Of a DNA stretch of 64,000 nt, positions 49,205-59,343 are shown piece by piece; position 1 is the first letter of the stretch, and the number at the start of each line of letters is the position of its first letter. A model generated the notes under the pieces. That model was given only the letters and a program-made list of their open reading frames with translations, was not told where the DNA came from and made no database searches. The DNA is from [Pantoea] beijingensis (lineage in GTDB: Bacteria; Pseudomonadota; Gammaproteobacteria; Enterobacterales; Enterobacteriaceae), in contig NZ_CP071409.1 in assembly GCF_022647505.1 (NCBI RefSeq), positions 3,596,001 through 3,660,000 on the forward strand. The letters run 5' to 3'. The translations under genes and the position numbers were made by a program.

Positions 49205-49939
49205 TTATAATGTATAGCCGCCATCTGCCAGTAAATCAGCACCGGTAACAAAAGCACTGTCATCGGAGATCAGATAGAGCACTAATGATGCGATATCTTC
49301 TGGTCGACCTAAACGGTTAAGGACCGAGTCTTTCGCTGCCTGCTGATTCATCTCATCCGAATTGGCTGACAAGATATTGGTATCAACGAATCCTGGCAGA
49401 ACTGCATTGACACGGATACCATATTTACCGAGTTCTGCAGCTGCAGTTTTCGTCAAGCCACGTATCGCCCACTTGGTACCATTATAAGCAATACAACCAC
49501 GGAAGCCGCGGATACCACAAATTGATGAAGTGTTAACGATCGAGCCGCCACCACTCTTTTTCATTTCAGCGGCGGCATACTGCATTCCAAAGAAAGTGCC
49601 TTTCTGGTTGATAGCAACCTGGGTGTCAAAGTTTTCTTCGGTCGTGTCTTCCAGCGCACCGGGTCTGTAGATACCAGCATTGTTGACCAGTCCGTCCAGA
49701 CGGCCAAAGCGCTCAATCGTCGTGGCGATCACTCGCTGCCAATCTGCTGCAGAGGAAACGTCGTGGCGGATAAAAACCGCTTGCTCGCCGAATGCTTCCG
49801 CTGCTGCGGTGCCATTTGCTTCATCGAGATCGGTGAAGACGACGTTTGCACCTGACCGAGCAAGTAACTCAGCCTCAGCACGACCGATTCCGTTAGCTGC
49901 TCCGGTGACAATAATGGTCTTTCCGTTTAAAGATGCCAT
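49205..49939 (-). CDS. Short-chain dehydrogenase/reductase
   Basis: An NAD(P)-dependent enzyme of 244 residues. The Rossmann motif TGAANGIGRAEA is at about residues 12-23, LVNNAG follows, the catalytic serine lies in VNTSSICG, and YNGTK carries the Tyr-Lys pair. GDDSAFVTGADLLADGG-type C-terminal text is typical of classical SDRs. It is 83 bases after the second aldo/keto reductase gene in the same direction. The substrate is unknown. Confidence 0.92.
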   Translation of the reverse strand: MASLNGKTIIVTGAANGIGRAEAELLARSGANVVFTDLDEANGTAAAEAFGEQAVFIRHDVSSAADWQRVIATTIERFGRLDGLVNNAGIYRPGALEDTTEENFDTQVAINQKGTFFGMQYAAAEMKKSGGGSIVNTSSICGIRGFRGCIAYNGTKWAIRGLTKTAAAELGKYGIRVNAVLPGFVDTNILSANSDEMNQQAAKDSVLNRLGRPEDIASLVLYLISDDSAFVTGADLLADGGYTL

Positions 49940-50022
49940 GTTTCAGATTTCCTCGTTGTGGCGGGATCCGAACCGTTAATGGCCCGGACCCTGTTAAAAG
50001 CGTAATGAGAGAATAAAAAGTA

Positions 50023-51078
50023 TCAGGATGCGCTTGCAGATGACCACAAATCGACTGGTCCCAGGCGATCTGCACCTTGTGTATCCAACATCCAACCTGG
50101 ATATTCCGGCGGCAGCGCGCTCACTGCATCAAGCTGACGCAGCTCATCTTCTGTCAACGTCAAATCGATGGCTGCGAGGTTATCCTCTAGCTGATCAACG
50201 CGTTTCGCGCCCATGATCACCGAGGTAACAACAGGTCTGGACAGCAGCCACGCCAGCGCAACGCGTGCAGGGCTGCAACCATGCGCCTGTGCAATCGGTA
50301 CCAGAACATCAATAATATTCCAGGCTCTTTCCCGGTTTACGATTGGGAAGTCAAACTCAGAACGACGCGAATCTTCTGGTTTCTGGTTATTGCGGTTAAA
50401 TTTGCCGGAGAGCAGACCACCCGCAAGAGGACTCCAGACCAGCAGCCCCATTTTCTCCGCCTCGAGCAACGGCCCAAGTTCACGTTCCAAATCGCGACCG
50501 GCGACCGAATAGTAAGCCTGCAAGGTTTCAAAGCGTGCCAGGTTCTTGTGTTCCGAGATACCCAGGGAACGTGCAATTTTCCAGGCTTGCCAATTCGATA
50601 CCCCAATGTAGCGAACTTTACCTTGAGTCACTAAATCGTCGAGTGCACGCAGTGTCTCGTCAATCGGTGTAATAATATCATTCGCGTGGATCTGATACAG
50701 GTCGATATGATCGGTCTGAAGGCGTTTCAGGCTGGCTTCGACGGCATCCATAATATGGCCACGAGATGCGCCAACATCATTGCGCCCTTGCCCCATACGG
50801 CTATAGGCTTTAGTTGCAAGCACAACTTCGCTACGCGCAAGGCCCAGATTTTTGAAGGATTGCCCCAGTGCCTGCTCGCTTGCACCATCAGAATAGACAT
50901 CCGCGGTATCGAAGAAATTAACGCCAGCATCAAACGCCGCTTTAACCAGATCGTCAGCCTCTTTCTGTCCGGCTGCACCAATATGTTTGTAGACACCACT
51001 ACCATCGCCAAAGGTCATCGTGCCCAGGCACAAACGGGAAACGAGCAAACCGGTGTTACCCAGAGTCTTGTATTTCAT
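50023..51078 (-). CDS. Aldo/keto reductase (351 aa)
   Basis: A second reductase of the cluster. The tetrad is in NFFDTADVYSDG, VVLATKAYSRMG and DLYQIHANDIITP, with cofactor text GLLVWSPLAGGLLSGKF and VIMGAKRVDQLEDNL. It resembles YajO/AKR-type enzymes acting on aldehydes and quinones. It follows the DUF6506 gene by about 60 bases in a leftward operon. Confidence 0.9.
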   Translation of the reverse strand: MKYKTLGNTGLLVSRLCLGTMTFGDGSGVYKHIGAAGQKEADDLVKAAFDAGVNFFDTADVYSDGASEQALGQSFKNLGLARSEVVLATKAYSRMGQGRNDVGASRGHIMDAVEASLKRLQTDHIDLYQIHANDIITPIDETLRALDDLVTQGKVRYIGVSNWQAWKIARSLGISEHKNLARFETLQAYYSVAGRDLERELGPLLEAEKMGLLVWSPLAGGLLSGKFNRNNQKPEDSRRSEFDFPIVNRERAWNIIDVLVPIAQAHGCSPARVALAWLLSRPVVTSVIMGAKRVDQLEDNLAAIDLTLTEDELRQLDAVSALPPEYPGWMLDTQGADRLGPVDLWSSASAS

Positions 51079-51140
51079 GTTGTATCTCCAATCGAATCGT
51101 GTTGATGGAAAGACTACTTACTAGTTACAGGGCAAGGACA

Positions 51141-51401
51141 TTAAGGATAAGCCACTCGCCCAATATCGATATCAGGGAAATGCTGGCGCAATTTTGTAGC
51201 TTCCTGCGGCGTAAAACCGCCACAAAGTTCGATGACCTGGATGCCTGCATCAGCGAGTGCTTCGGCGGCGGTCAGCGCCTCGGCGAAGTCATTTACGCCA
51301 ATGAATTTGGCATCAAATTCAGGCGATTCCATATGTGCCGCATGCGTGGCGCTTTGGTAACCAGGCGCTTTGATGATAAATGCGTATTTGATCTGGGCCA
51401 T
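51141..51401 (-). CDS. DUF6506 family protein
   Basis: An 86-residue protein, MAQIKYAFIIKAPGYQSATH at the start and then AALTAAEALADAGIQVIELC-type text ending in IDIGRVAYP. This matches a small family of unknown role (DUF6506). It lies between the flavin reductase and aldo/keto reductase genes with a 25-base gap to the former, so it probably works in the same pathway. Confidence 0.7.
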   Translation of the reverse strand: MAQIKYAFIIKAPGYQSATHAAHMESPEFDAKFIGVNDFAEALTAAEALADAGIQVIELCGGFTPQEATKLRQHFPDIDIGRVAYP

Positions 51402-51426
51402 GTCTTGAACTCCAAAAATGATGTCG

Positions 51427-52005
51427 TCAAAGATCGACCTGGAACTGCTTCCACTGGGTCATTCGATGTCGCAAGTCGAGGCGTTCGCCATCCGCTGTGA
51501 AAGTCCCATCACCGTGGTGATGCAGGTAGCGGCGCTCTTTTCGGGCGTCGTTAGACCATACTGCGACAGCTTCGAGAATAAAAAGATGATACCGGTCAAC
51601 CAGCGAATCATCATGTACAACGCACTCAATATTGTAGAGACAATCGCTTAAGAGTGGAGCGCGAACCTTTGCCGGCGATGCCGTGCTCAGCCCAAAATGC
51701 TCGAACTTATCAACTTCAGCACCGCTACAATTACCTATATCGACAACGGTTTGCGCGAGGTCAGTTCCCGGCACAGCGAGAACACATTGGCCGGTCTCGT
51801 GCAACGCGGTAAAACTATGGTCCCAGGGACCAATAACGCAACCAATAAGCGGAGGTGCGTGCTGTATCATCATATGAAATCCCATGGTCATGATGTTTGG
51901 ACGCACACCATCGTGCGTGCTGACCATGAGGATCGGACCGGATTCAAGTATTCGGTAAGCTTTGGACGCATCAATCCGACGCATCGCGGTTTTTGGCTCA
52001 GACAT
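51427..52005 (-). CDS. Flavin reductase-like (FMN-binding split barrel) protein
   Basis: A 192-residue protein from the ATG at 52005, supported by GGAG 8 bases upstream; the frame is open to 52080. The pattern GPILMVSTHDGVRPNIMTMG, then PPLIGCVIGPWDHSF and CVLAVPG, fits the flavin reductase/DIM6 family. It may supply reduced flavin or itself bind FMN. It is the first gene of the leftward redox operon. Confidence 0.82.
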   Translation of the reverse strand: MSEPKTAMRRIDASKAYRILESGPILMVSTHDGVRPNIMTMGFHMMIQHAPPLIGCVIGPWDHSFTALHETGQCVLAVPGTDLAQTVVDIGNCSGAEVDKFEHFGLSTASPAKVRAPLLSDCLYNIECVVHDDSLVDRYHLFILEAVAVWSNDARKERRYLHHHGDGTFTADGERLDLRHRMTQWKQFQVDL

Positions 52006-52723
52006 GTTTTCAACTCCATCTTCAGCGAAGCAACCCTGCTCGATATTCGCTGTTCTGAATTCGCGGCGTTGGTGCTTCATTCTTCCTGAGTCACACTGCC
52101 TATCGTTTCATGACGTTCTCAACAAGGAAAGGGTCATAAAACTGAAATGCACGAGTAATGACGGCGTTTTCCATAGTAAATCTGAATTTATTACGATTAC
52201 TGTGACCGGGTGCATGCCTGCATGCCCGGAAGCGTCTGGCTAAGAATTATCGTTGTCGATTGGATAAAAAGCCGCGCCATCTTTAACAGCCACTGACAGT
52301 ATCAACTAAAACGGCTGAGTCAGGCTGTTCATTCCTACGATATTAGTGCATAAAAATACGAGTTTGCTCTGGAAGCGATTTAATTCCTGCATAAACAAGT
52401 TATTACATTTTGGACAGACATCAATAAAATATGATCGGGCGAGGCTCTATCATTTTTATGACAGCAGGCATTTTTTGCACTCATCCTTCTACAGAAAAAT
52501 TAATTCATTGATAATAAACAATATAATCTCTTATCTCTCGATTATGAAATTACGATGAACAATCGCTAACTCTGATTATCATCACACATGATGAATTTAT
52601 CACTTCGGTGCTATGGGTATGACAAAAGTTGACATGACTAATTGTTACCGATAACAAAGAGGCTACTTAGTTCAAAACCTGTTGTTTTTTAAACAGAATA
52701 TAATCGATAACTAAAAATGTATT
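52006..52723. other. 718-bp gap upstream of the flavin reductase gene
   Basis: No gene is supported. It contains the second copy of ATTAGTGCATAAAAAT at 52342-52357 and AT-rich leader DNA for the broken oxidoreductase gene on the right. Confidence 0.45.
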
Positions 52724-53199
52724 ATGATGCTGAAAACAGCGAATATGGGTTGTGGAAAAGTTGGCCACTTCCACGCAAAAGCCTACCAGAAACTGGATAA
52801 CGCCTTATTTTGCGCCGTATCAGACAGGAATCTTTCACCTGCGCAAGAGTTTGCTAAACAATATGGAGTGAAGGCATACGATAATATTTCCGAAATAATA
52901 AAAAATGAGGGGATTAATGTCGCCGGTTTTGTCCCCCTCACCCTGTACATGAAAAAGTCACCGTTGAAGCCGCCAACGCAGGTTGCCACATTCTGGACGG
53001 GAAACCTTTCGCAAGCACGTTGAAAGACGGCTATGCGATTCTTACAGCGGCTTCAAAAATAATATAAACGTGGGCACCGTATGCTGAAGGCGTTTCTGTA
53101 ATCCATGCTTAAGCATCAACCAGGCGATTGATGATGATAAACTCGGATGTCCGGCTGGCGGGATAAGGTTCATTACGAAAGCGATCCATGGCGTGGCAC
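52724..53199 (+). pseudogene. Broken Gfo/Idh/MocA oxidoreductase, cut by an IS
   Basis: The N-terminal Rossmann part reads MGCGKVGHFHAKAYQKLDNA and continues to INVAGFV. A frameshift near a C5 run at 52933-52937 then hides PHPVHEKVTVEAANAGCHIL and DGKPFASTLKDGYAIL. Further text WRDKVHYESDPWRG is seen in another frame just before the IS903-like end at 53200. The rest of the gene is not found after the IS. Confidence 0.8.
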
Positions 53200-54252
53200 G
53201 GCTTTGTTGAATAAATCAGATTTTTTTCAAGCGCCCCTACAAAAGGACTGGCGCTCAGGTAATACGCACACTTTCTGGCATGCCTGCCTTCGTCATTTTA
53301 TTCAGCGCACACACCATGGCCAGAGCTTCTGCAACCTGACCATCGTAGTCCCGCAGCGTCACTGAACCACCGAACAGCAGCTTCATTCTGTACATCGTCG
53401 TTTCCGCTGTTGAGCGTCGGTTATACTCTGTTGTCCATTTCCACCTGGCATTGCTCCCGCTCAGTCGCTGATCCGCAACAGCCCGGTGCAGTCTGCATAC
53501 TCACCCGACCGGTAACCCGCGCCTTTTCGGGGAGGGAGGAGTGCGCTGATTTTCCTGCGGCGCAGTTCATCGTGACATTACCGGGTATCGTAAACGCCGT
53601 CGGCTACGACTGACCTGATTTTTCGATGGGTCTGACGGATGAGCCCGGGAAAGGCTTCTGAGTCCGTAACATTGTTCAGCGACAGATCAGCACAGATGAT
53701 TTCATGCGTTTTCGCATCAACAGCAAGGTGCAGCTTTCGCCAGATACGGCGTTTCTCTGCCCCGCGCTTTTTTACCTTCCATTCCCCCTCACCGAAGACG
53801 TTCAGTCCGGTTGAATCGAGAACCAGATGGGCGACTTCCCCCGGGTGGGTGTTTTAAAACAGACGTTAACTGACTTCGCCCGCTTACTGATGCAGGTGTA
53901 GTCCGGACAGCGAAGCGGGCTCTTCATCAGGGCGAAAATGGAATCAATAAATCCCTGAGCAGCCCCAGGGTGAGCCGGAATATCCGTTTAATCATCAGCA
54001 CGGTGGGGGTGGCAAGGTCAGAATAGTGTTGATGTCATCCCCGTGATGACGGTGTTGCGGCTTCGTACCATGCCTTAATCGCTTCATCGTCCAGCCAGAA
54101 GGTGATGGAGCTCCGGTTGATAAGGGCTTTATTGTAAGTGCTCCGGTTGGCGATTCTGAACGTCTGCTTTGCCACGGGATTGCCCGTATTGTCAGGATAA
54201 TGCGTGATCTGATCCTGCCATTCCGCAAAAGTTTGATTTATTCAACAACGCC
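53200..54252 (-). mobile_element. IS903-like (IS5 family) insertion relic
   Basis: The 18-bp terminal repeats typical of IS903 are present: 53200-53217 (GGCTTTGTTGAATAAATC) and 54235-54252 with one mismatch, giving 1053 bp. Nine-base flanks (GCGTGGCAC, CATTTCATC) do not match, so no target duplication remains. The transposase inside is broken, so the element cannot move itself. Confidence 0.85.
53258..54220 (-). pseudogene. IS903-like transposase, frameshifted
   Basis: Read on the minus strand in several frames: near the start PVAKQTFRIANRSTYNKALI and FWLDDEAIKAWYEAA, in the middle HLVLDSTGLNVFGEG-like text, and at the end ETTMYRMKLLFGGSVTLRDY then MTKAGMPESVRIT. Multiple frame breaks and stops prevent a full DDE transposase of about 300 residues. 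Confidence 0.75.
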
Positions 54253-54547
54253 CATTTCATCATCAAAACCTTGCGAAAATATTTATTAAGCGTGGCCGAA
54301 AAAGCACAAAAAAACCAGATAAGACAAATTGTTTTACCTATTAATATAAGCGTAATCGGCATGTTATTTATCCATAGGGAAATAGATTAATAAATTTTAT
54401 TAACAGGTAAAACTATAAAACAGTGCCCACCAATAACTATTATTAGTTATTGTTTTGCGGTTCTGACTTAAAAATAAATCCAGCGGACGTCTCTTTGAAT
54501 AAAGACAACGATTTCTTTATTCATATCATGAGTACCAGGAGAAATTT
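54253..54547. promoter_or_regulatory. Leader region of the M20 hydrolase gene
   Basis: An AT-rich gap of 295 bp holding the hydrolase promoter. An AGGAG site at 54536-54540 precedes the start. No gene or strong repeat was seen. Confidence 0.4.
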
Positions 54548-55789
54548 ATGAGACAGCGTTTACAACCTTTACAAAATACGATTCAGTCGCTTCTTCCTGC
54601 CTTAACCGATATTTATAAAGACCTGCATCAAAATCCAGAGCTCTCAATGCAGGAGTACCGTACTGCAGGCATTGTGGCAGAAAAACTTGCGGCATTAGGC
54701 TATGAGGTACATAAGGAGTTGGGTGTTACCGGCGTCGTCGGTATTCTGAAAAATGGTCCGGGCAAAACAGTCATGCTTAGAGCAGATATGGATGCCCTTC
54801 CCATAGAAGAAAAGACTAATTTACCCTATGCCAGCAAAGTTACAGGAAAGACGTTAGACGGTGAAATGACCCCAGTTGCACACATGTGCGGGCACGATTT
54901 GCATGTTACCTGGTTACTGGGTGCTGCCGAGGTAATGGCGAAACATCGGAATAGCTGGACAGGTACACTGATGCTGGTATTTCAACCGGGCGAAGAGTGC
55001 GGTATCGGCGCACTGTCAATGCTTAAGGACATGCAAGATACCTTTCCCAAACCGGATATTATTCTCGGCCAGCATGTTATGCCTGGCGCACCGGGCACTG
55101 TAGGTTACCGTACCGGCGTAATACTTTCTGCGGGTGATAGCCTGAGTATAACGTTTAAGGGAAAAGGGGCGCACGGCGCGATGCCGCATTTGGCTAAAGA
55201 CCCGGTAATGATGGCAGCTTACACGGCAGTGCGTTTGCAGAGTATCGTATCGAGGGAAATCGCACCGCTCGACAGTGCAGTATTAACGATTGGCTGCATT
55301 AATGCCGGAACGAAAGAAAATATTATACCTGATGAAGCGGTCATAAAATTGAATATGCGCAGTTACAGCGACAATGTCAGAGAAAAGATGCTCTCATCGG
55401 TAAAAAAAATATGCACATGTGAAAGCCATGCATCTGGAGCAGCCGATCCCAATATCAGCGTGATTAGCAGTTATCCGGTAACGGATAATGACGCCGCCGC
55501 AATGGACGTTATTCGCGAAGGATTCATCGACTATTTTGGTGACAAAGCTTATGAAACACCTCCGGCAGTAGCCAGCGAGGATTTCAGTCAATTTGGCAGG
55601 AAATGGCAAGTGCCCTACGTTTTCTGGCTCGTCGGCGGCACCGATGGGGCGATCTGGGATAATGCGGTCAAAACCGATAGCGTCAACAGCATTCCTGCCA
55701 ACCACTCCTCACTTTTTACCGTCTCTCTCGACCCGGCCCTTAGAACCGGAATGGAAGCCATGTTAGTGGGCGCTCTTTGCTGGCTGTAA
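54548..55789 (+). CDS. M20-family amidohydrolase (hippurate hydrolase-like)
   Basis: A metal-dependent amide hydrolase of 413 residues. Metal ligands are seen in MLRADMDALPIEE, HMCGHDLHVTW (about residues 115-125), FQPGEECGIGAL and VASEDFSQFG, with NHSSLFT near the end. The family (HipO/AbgB/IAA-amino-acid hydrolase) releases amino acids or aryl acids from N-acyl conjugates. It might feed substrate to the carboxylate pathway downstream, but it is not clearly in that operon. Confidence 0.9.
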   Translation: MRQRLQPLQNTIQSLLPALTDIYKDLHQNPELSMQEYRTAGIVAEKLAALGYEVHKELGVTGVVGILKNGPGKTVMLRADMDALPIEEKTNLPYASKVTGKTLDGEMTPVAHMCGHDLHVTWLLGAAEVMAKHRNSWTGTLMLVFQPGEECGIGALSMLKDMQDTFPKPDIILGQHVMPGAPGTVGYRTGVILSAGDSLSITFKGKGAHGAMPHLAKDPVMMAAYTAVRLQSIVSREIAPLDSAVLTIGCINAGTKENIIPDEAVIKLNMRSYSDNVREKMLSSVKKICTCESHASGAADPNISVISSYPVTDNDAAAMDVIREGFIDYFGDKAYETPPAVASEDFSQFGRKWQVPYVFWLVGGTDGAIWDNAVKTDSVNSIPANHSSLFTVSLDPALRTGMEAMLVGALCWL

Positions 55790-55916
55790 AACCAAATAAT
55801 TCAGGCTACAGGAAATCTCCCAATCACCATAAACCGGGATAAAAGACGTCGCCAGCAGACCTGTAGCCTGACAAATGCCGGGCATATTGCCACGGACATG
55901 ACGAGAGACTTTCACG

Positions 55917-56534
55917 ATGTTTCAACCGCTCCATTATTTAGATTTAACGGGTACCTTTATATTTGCCTTAAGTGGTGCAACGGTCGGTGTGCGTCAGGAT
56001 TTTGATATATTCGGGGTATTTGTTCTGGCATTCACGACCGCTACGGGAGGAGGAATCATCCGCGATATTTGCATCGCCTCAGCCCCACCTGCTGGACTGG
56101 TCAGTAGCACTTATCTTATCGCCGTTTTTCTGGCAATATTTTGTGTGACGTTTCTACAAAAGATTATTTTATCTTTTACAAAATCAGCACTGTTTTTTGA
56201 TGCTCTTGGGCTGGGATTTTTTGCAGCATTTGGCGCAAATAAAAGCTATCAATATACCGGAAATATTCAGATTTCCGTCATTCTTGGCTGCATCAGTGCC
56301 ATCGGAGGAGGATGTCTCCGGGATATTTTGACCGGTCAGGTTCCCACTATTTTTAAACAGGAAATATACGCCAGTGCAGCTATCGTAGGTGCAGGTATTG
56401 AATTATTAGGCTCCACGAAATGTATCCCCCAATCTTATAGCATTTGGTTAGCTATTCTGACGTGTACCGCTATCCGCATGCTGGCGCTCAAATATCATAT
56501 TCGGCTCCCCTCCATTCGTCACGATGGGCTGTAA
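55917..56534 (+). CDS. TRIC-family (YadS/YicG-like) cation channel
   Basis: A membrane protein of 205 residues with about seven helices in two repeated halves. Each half contains a glycine-rich kink: FTTATGGGIIRDI and GCISAIGGGCLRDIL. Trimeric intracellular cation channels of bacteria have exactly this pattern; a role in glycine uptake has also been proposed for some. It starts 127 bases after the hydrolase gene in the same direction. Confidence 0.88.
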   Translation: MFQPLHYLDLTGTFIFALSGATVGVRQDFDIFGVFVLAFTTATGGGIIRDICIASAPPAGLVSSTYLIAVFLAIFCVTFLQKIILSFTKSALFFDALGLGFFAAFGANKSYQYTGNIQISVILGCISAIGGGCLRDILTGQVPTIFKQEIYASAAIVGAGIELLGSTKCIPQSYSIWLAILTCTAIRMLALKYHIRLPSIRHDGL

Positions 56535-56566
56535 TGGTGATAGTTTATATCCACTTGTTCTTTTGA

Positions 56567-57070
56567 TTAATAGCTGAAGAAGCCAACCCCAATAGCCAGT
56601 GCAATTCCGACCAGAGAAGGAAGTCGGAGCAGCAGCAGAAGTGCTCCGGCGGCAACCATCAGCATCCCCGTAAGATCCGTGGCAGCGTGGCTAACGAGTG
56701 AGGCACTGGAGGGGATCAGCACGGCGATTACCGCCAGACTGAGTGAAAACATCACCGCGCGAAAACGACGTAAATGGACTAAGCGGTTACGGATACGTTC
56801 GAGAATAATCACCAGGAAAGGAGGGACTATCAGCGCGATAACAGCAACACATGCCCCGTTAAACCCACCGATAAAATATCCTACCACCACCAGATATAAA
56901 CCATTTGGACCCGGAGCGATATTGCCAATCGCCAGTGAGTGCAACAGTAAGGTATCCGCGGGTAAGCCGGCATTTTGCATCTGACCACGCAAAATAGGTA
57001 ATGAACTTAATCCACCGAAACTGAGTATGCTCGCCAGAAAAATCACCCCGAAAAGATGCGATAGCGTCAT
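56567..57070 (-). CDS. Chromate transporter, C-terminal half protein
   Basis: A membrane protein of 167 residues forming one half of a short-chain CHR transporter. The half-domain motif FGGLSSLPILRGQM is near the N-terminus, followed by PGPNGLYLVVVGYFIGGFNG and further helices. Its partner is the gene 6 bases upstream on the same strand. CHR pairs export chromate, or move other oxyanions or organic acids. Confidence 0.88.
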   Translation of the reverse strand: MTLSHLFGVIFLASILSFGGLSSLPILRGQMQNAGLPADTLLLHSLAIGNIAPGPNGLYLVVVGYFIGGFNGACVAVIALIVPPFLVIILERIRNRLVHLRRFRAVMFSLSLAVIAVLIPSSASLVSHAATDLTGMLMVAAGALLLLLRLPSLVGIALAIGVGFFSY

Positions 57071-57076
57071 GTTTCC

Positions 57077-57715
57077 TCACTTATCAGAATCTGTTTTATC
57101 AGATGAAGAAGAGGGCGAGTCAAACACAGCAGGAAAAAGTAGTGCCAGAAAGATAGCACTGGCCATCACGATCAGCGGATTATTCACCCAAAACGCCAGA
57201 GCGGTATAAACCAGGAGCACCAGCATAATCATGACAATACGCTGGCCGCGAAAAACATCGCGCATTAATTGCAACGTCAGTGCCACGGTAAAACCTGCCG
57301 CTGTCGCTACCACGGTATGTAAAGGACCGGCAACCGCCGGCAGATCGTGGATAACTTCATAAAGCCACGTTAGGCCGCAAGTAATCACCAGTGCGGGAGC
57401 CAGCAGTCCGGTTAAGGCCGCAAACATTCCGGGGATACCTGCAGCAATACGGCCAATAAGTAAGGCCTGCGCCAGGATACTAATCCCTGGCGTCAGGCGT
57501 GAAAGGACAAGAGTCGAAACAAATTGTCTTTCATCCATCCATTGATGGCGTAAGCACGCCTGCCGCATTGAAGCAATAGTGGCACTCCCGCCACCAAAAG
57601 CTGTACTACCAATGCGGGCAAACACTGCCATGACCAGCAACCAGTCGGATAAGGGGTGACGAGGCTGACGCTGGAGCTTTCGATCACCCCTTCCGCTTTT
57701 TACTTTAATGGTCAT
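57077..57715 (-). CDS. Chromate transporter, N-terminal half protein
   Basis: A membrane protein of 212 residues, the other half of the split CHR transporter. The motif FARIGSTAFGGGSATIASMR and the PGISILAQALLIGRIAAG segment are the hallmarks. It follows the VOC gene by 9 bases, so VOC, this half and the next half form one leftward operon divergent from the IclR gene. Its real substrate may be a carboxylate (inference). Confidence 0.88.
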   Translation of the reverse strand: MTIKVKSGRGDRKLQRQPRHPLSDWLLVMAVFARIGSTAFGGGSATIASMRQACLRHQWMDERQFVSTLVLSRLTPGISILAQALLIGRIAAGIPGMFAALTGLLAPALVITCGLTWLYEVIHDLPAVAGPLHTVVATAAGFTVALTLQLMRDVFRGQRIVMIMLVLLVYTALAFWVNNPLIVMASAIFLALLFPAVFDSPSSSSDKTDSDK

Positions 57716-57724
57716 CCGGCAAAC

Positions 57725-58120
57725 TTAATATTTCCAGCTACGCTCAACGGTAGCCACATCGATTTCAGCGCCATCCAGATCGAGAAATTTGAAGAATCGT
57801 GGAGGAACTTCTTGCTTATCTTCCCCGTAGATCTCAATGTTGAACTCTTTCAGGGCTTCAATAACGCCAGTGATATTATCAGTAGCGATACCGACGTGGT
57901 TGGTTCCCAATGTTCCTTGTTGCCATGGAACCGTCTCAACACGCTCATCCGGACACAGCAAAGAATAGTTCACTTCGCCGTCGCTCATATCAATCGCTTT
58001 CCCCGGATAATGCCCGGGGGTACGTACCGGTCCCAGGCGTTTAAAACCGAAGACTTTTTCATAAAATGTGGCTGTACGTTCGAGATCTTTGGTTACTACA
58101 CCAATATGACGAATACGCAT
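57725..58120 (-). CDS. VOC-family (glyoxalase/lyase-like) protein
   Basis: A metalloenzyme-type protein of 131 residues from the ATG at 58120, supported by a GGAG site; the frame extends to 58144. It begins MRIRHIGVVTKDLERTATFY and has LGTNHVGIATDNI and FFKFLDLDGAEIDV. The paired beta-alpha-beta-beta-beta repeats and the metal-site His/Glu residues fit VOC members such as methylmalonyl-CoA epimerase or glyoxalase. It is the first gene of the leftward operon. Confidence 0.85.
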   Translation of the reverse strand: MRIRHIGVVTKDLERTATFYEKVFGFKRLGPVRTPGHYPGKAIDMSDGEVNYSLLCPDERVETVPWQQGTLGTNHVGIATDNITGVIEALKEFNIEIYGEDKQEVPPRFFKFLDLDGAEIDVATVERSWKY

Positions 58121-58301
58121 CCCGTTTCTCCTCTCTTTGCGCAATGTCTGATATAAGGAAACTTAGTCCTCAGTGAGGACACTTCCGATACTCGTATGCA
58201 CTTTTAATCAAGTCAAGAGAAATGTTGCTTCTATGTGGACAACATCAATAAAAATTGACATTATTGTCTGCTATAAGGAATTTTAAACGCAGAGGTGTCC
58301 C

Positions 58302-59084
58302 GTGAGTGAAGAAAAAAATGCCAGTGAAGGCAGTTCCCCGAGTTATCCTATCTCATCCGTCGATAATGCTCTGCGACTGCTGCTGCTTTTTCGGGAACAG
58401 CAGAGTATGCGGCTAACCGATGCCTGTAATTATCTCAATGTCGCGCATTCCACCGCGCACCGGCTGTTGGCAATGCTTATCCATCGAGGCTTTGTTCGGC
58501 AGGATGCCAGCCGTGCCTACCGCCCGGGCCCAATGCTGATTGATATTGGGCTGGCAGTAGTACAGAAAATGGATGTCAGAACCCAGGCCCGACCTTTTTT
58601 GGAAAATCTGGGCACGCGATTTGGCGAAACTGTCCATCTGGTCACACTCGAAGGCAATCAGGTTCGCTATCTTGATTCCATTGAGAGCGACCGCGCTCTG
58701 CGAGTCATTGCGCGTACCGGTCAGATACTGCCGGCACACTGTACTTCAGCGGGTAAAGCATTGCTGGCTGAGCGGACCCCGGAACAGGTGCGAGCCCTGT
58801 ATGTCGATGACGTATTGGTGGGACCGGCCACACGTTCAATCAAATCGTTTTCCGCACTTGAAAGTGCACTGGAAGACGTACGACAGCAGGGATATGCCAC
58901 CAATTATGAAGAGAGCGAAGAAGGCGTTGGCTCTGTGGCAATTGCCCTGGTAAATGCCGCAGATCGGCCTGTGGCATCTATTGCCATCGCGGTACCTGTC
59001 ACACGACTGGTGCCAGAAACTCAGACCAACCTGGTCAAAGCGCTGAAAGAAGTCCGCCAGCAATTTCGCGATCTGTCTGTCTGA
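58302..59084 (+). CDS. IclR-family transcriptional regulator
   Basis: A regulator of 260 residues with a GTG start after GAGGTG. The N-terminal winged helix (DNALRLLLLFREQQSMRLTD, then VAHSTAHRLLAMLIHRGFV) is followed by the effector domain (GETVHLVTLEGNQVRYLDSI, LPAHCTSAGKALLA, GVGSVAIALVNA). It sits between the VOC/CHR operon and the tct operon and probably controls both in response to a carboxylate. Confidence 0.92.
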   Translation: MSEEKNASEGSSPSYPISSVDNALRLLLLFREQQSMRLTDACNYLNVAHSTAHRLLAMLIHRGFVRQDASRAYRPGPMLIDIGLAVVQKMDVRTQARPFLENLGTRFGETVHLVTLEGNQVRYLDSIESDRALRVIARTGQILPAHCTSAGKALLAERTPEQVRALYVDDVLVGPATRSIKSFSALESALEDVRQQGYATNYEESEEGVGSVAIALVNAADRPVASIAIAVPVTRLVPETQTNLVKALKEVRQQFRDLSV

Positions 59085-59343
59085 CGGAAAAGTGTGTCAC
59101 TGATATCCCCTCTCTCAATCGTCGTCTGATGGGCGCTATATAGCGCCCTGATGCTGCCAAACAACTAAAAAAATTCCTTGCGTTCGAGATGCTATTTCAG
59201 CATCACCCGTTATCAGCTTCTCTTCTTTTTTTATGCAGAAAAGAAACGCTGGTCACATAGCGAGCAATTTTACGGCGTCATTTCTTGACACTCCACCGCT
59301 TATTTCTTATACCTCAGCAAATCATGTCTGCATTGGAGAAATT

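Noticed and set aside
53147..53365. 72-residue plus-strand frame
   Set aside because: It is a fragment of the broken oxidoreductase running into the IS903-like end, not a separate gene.
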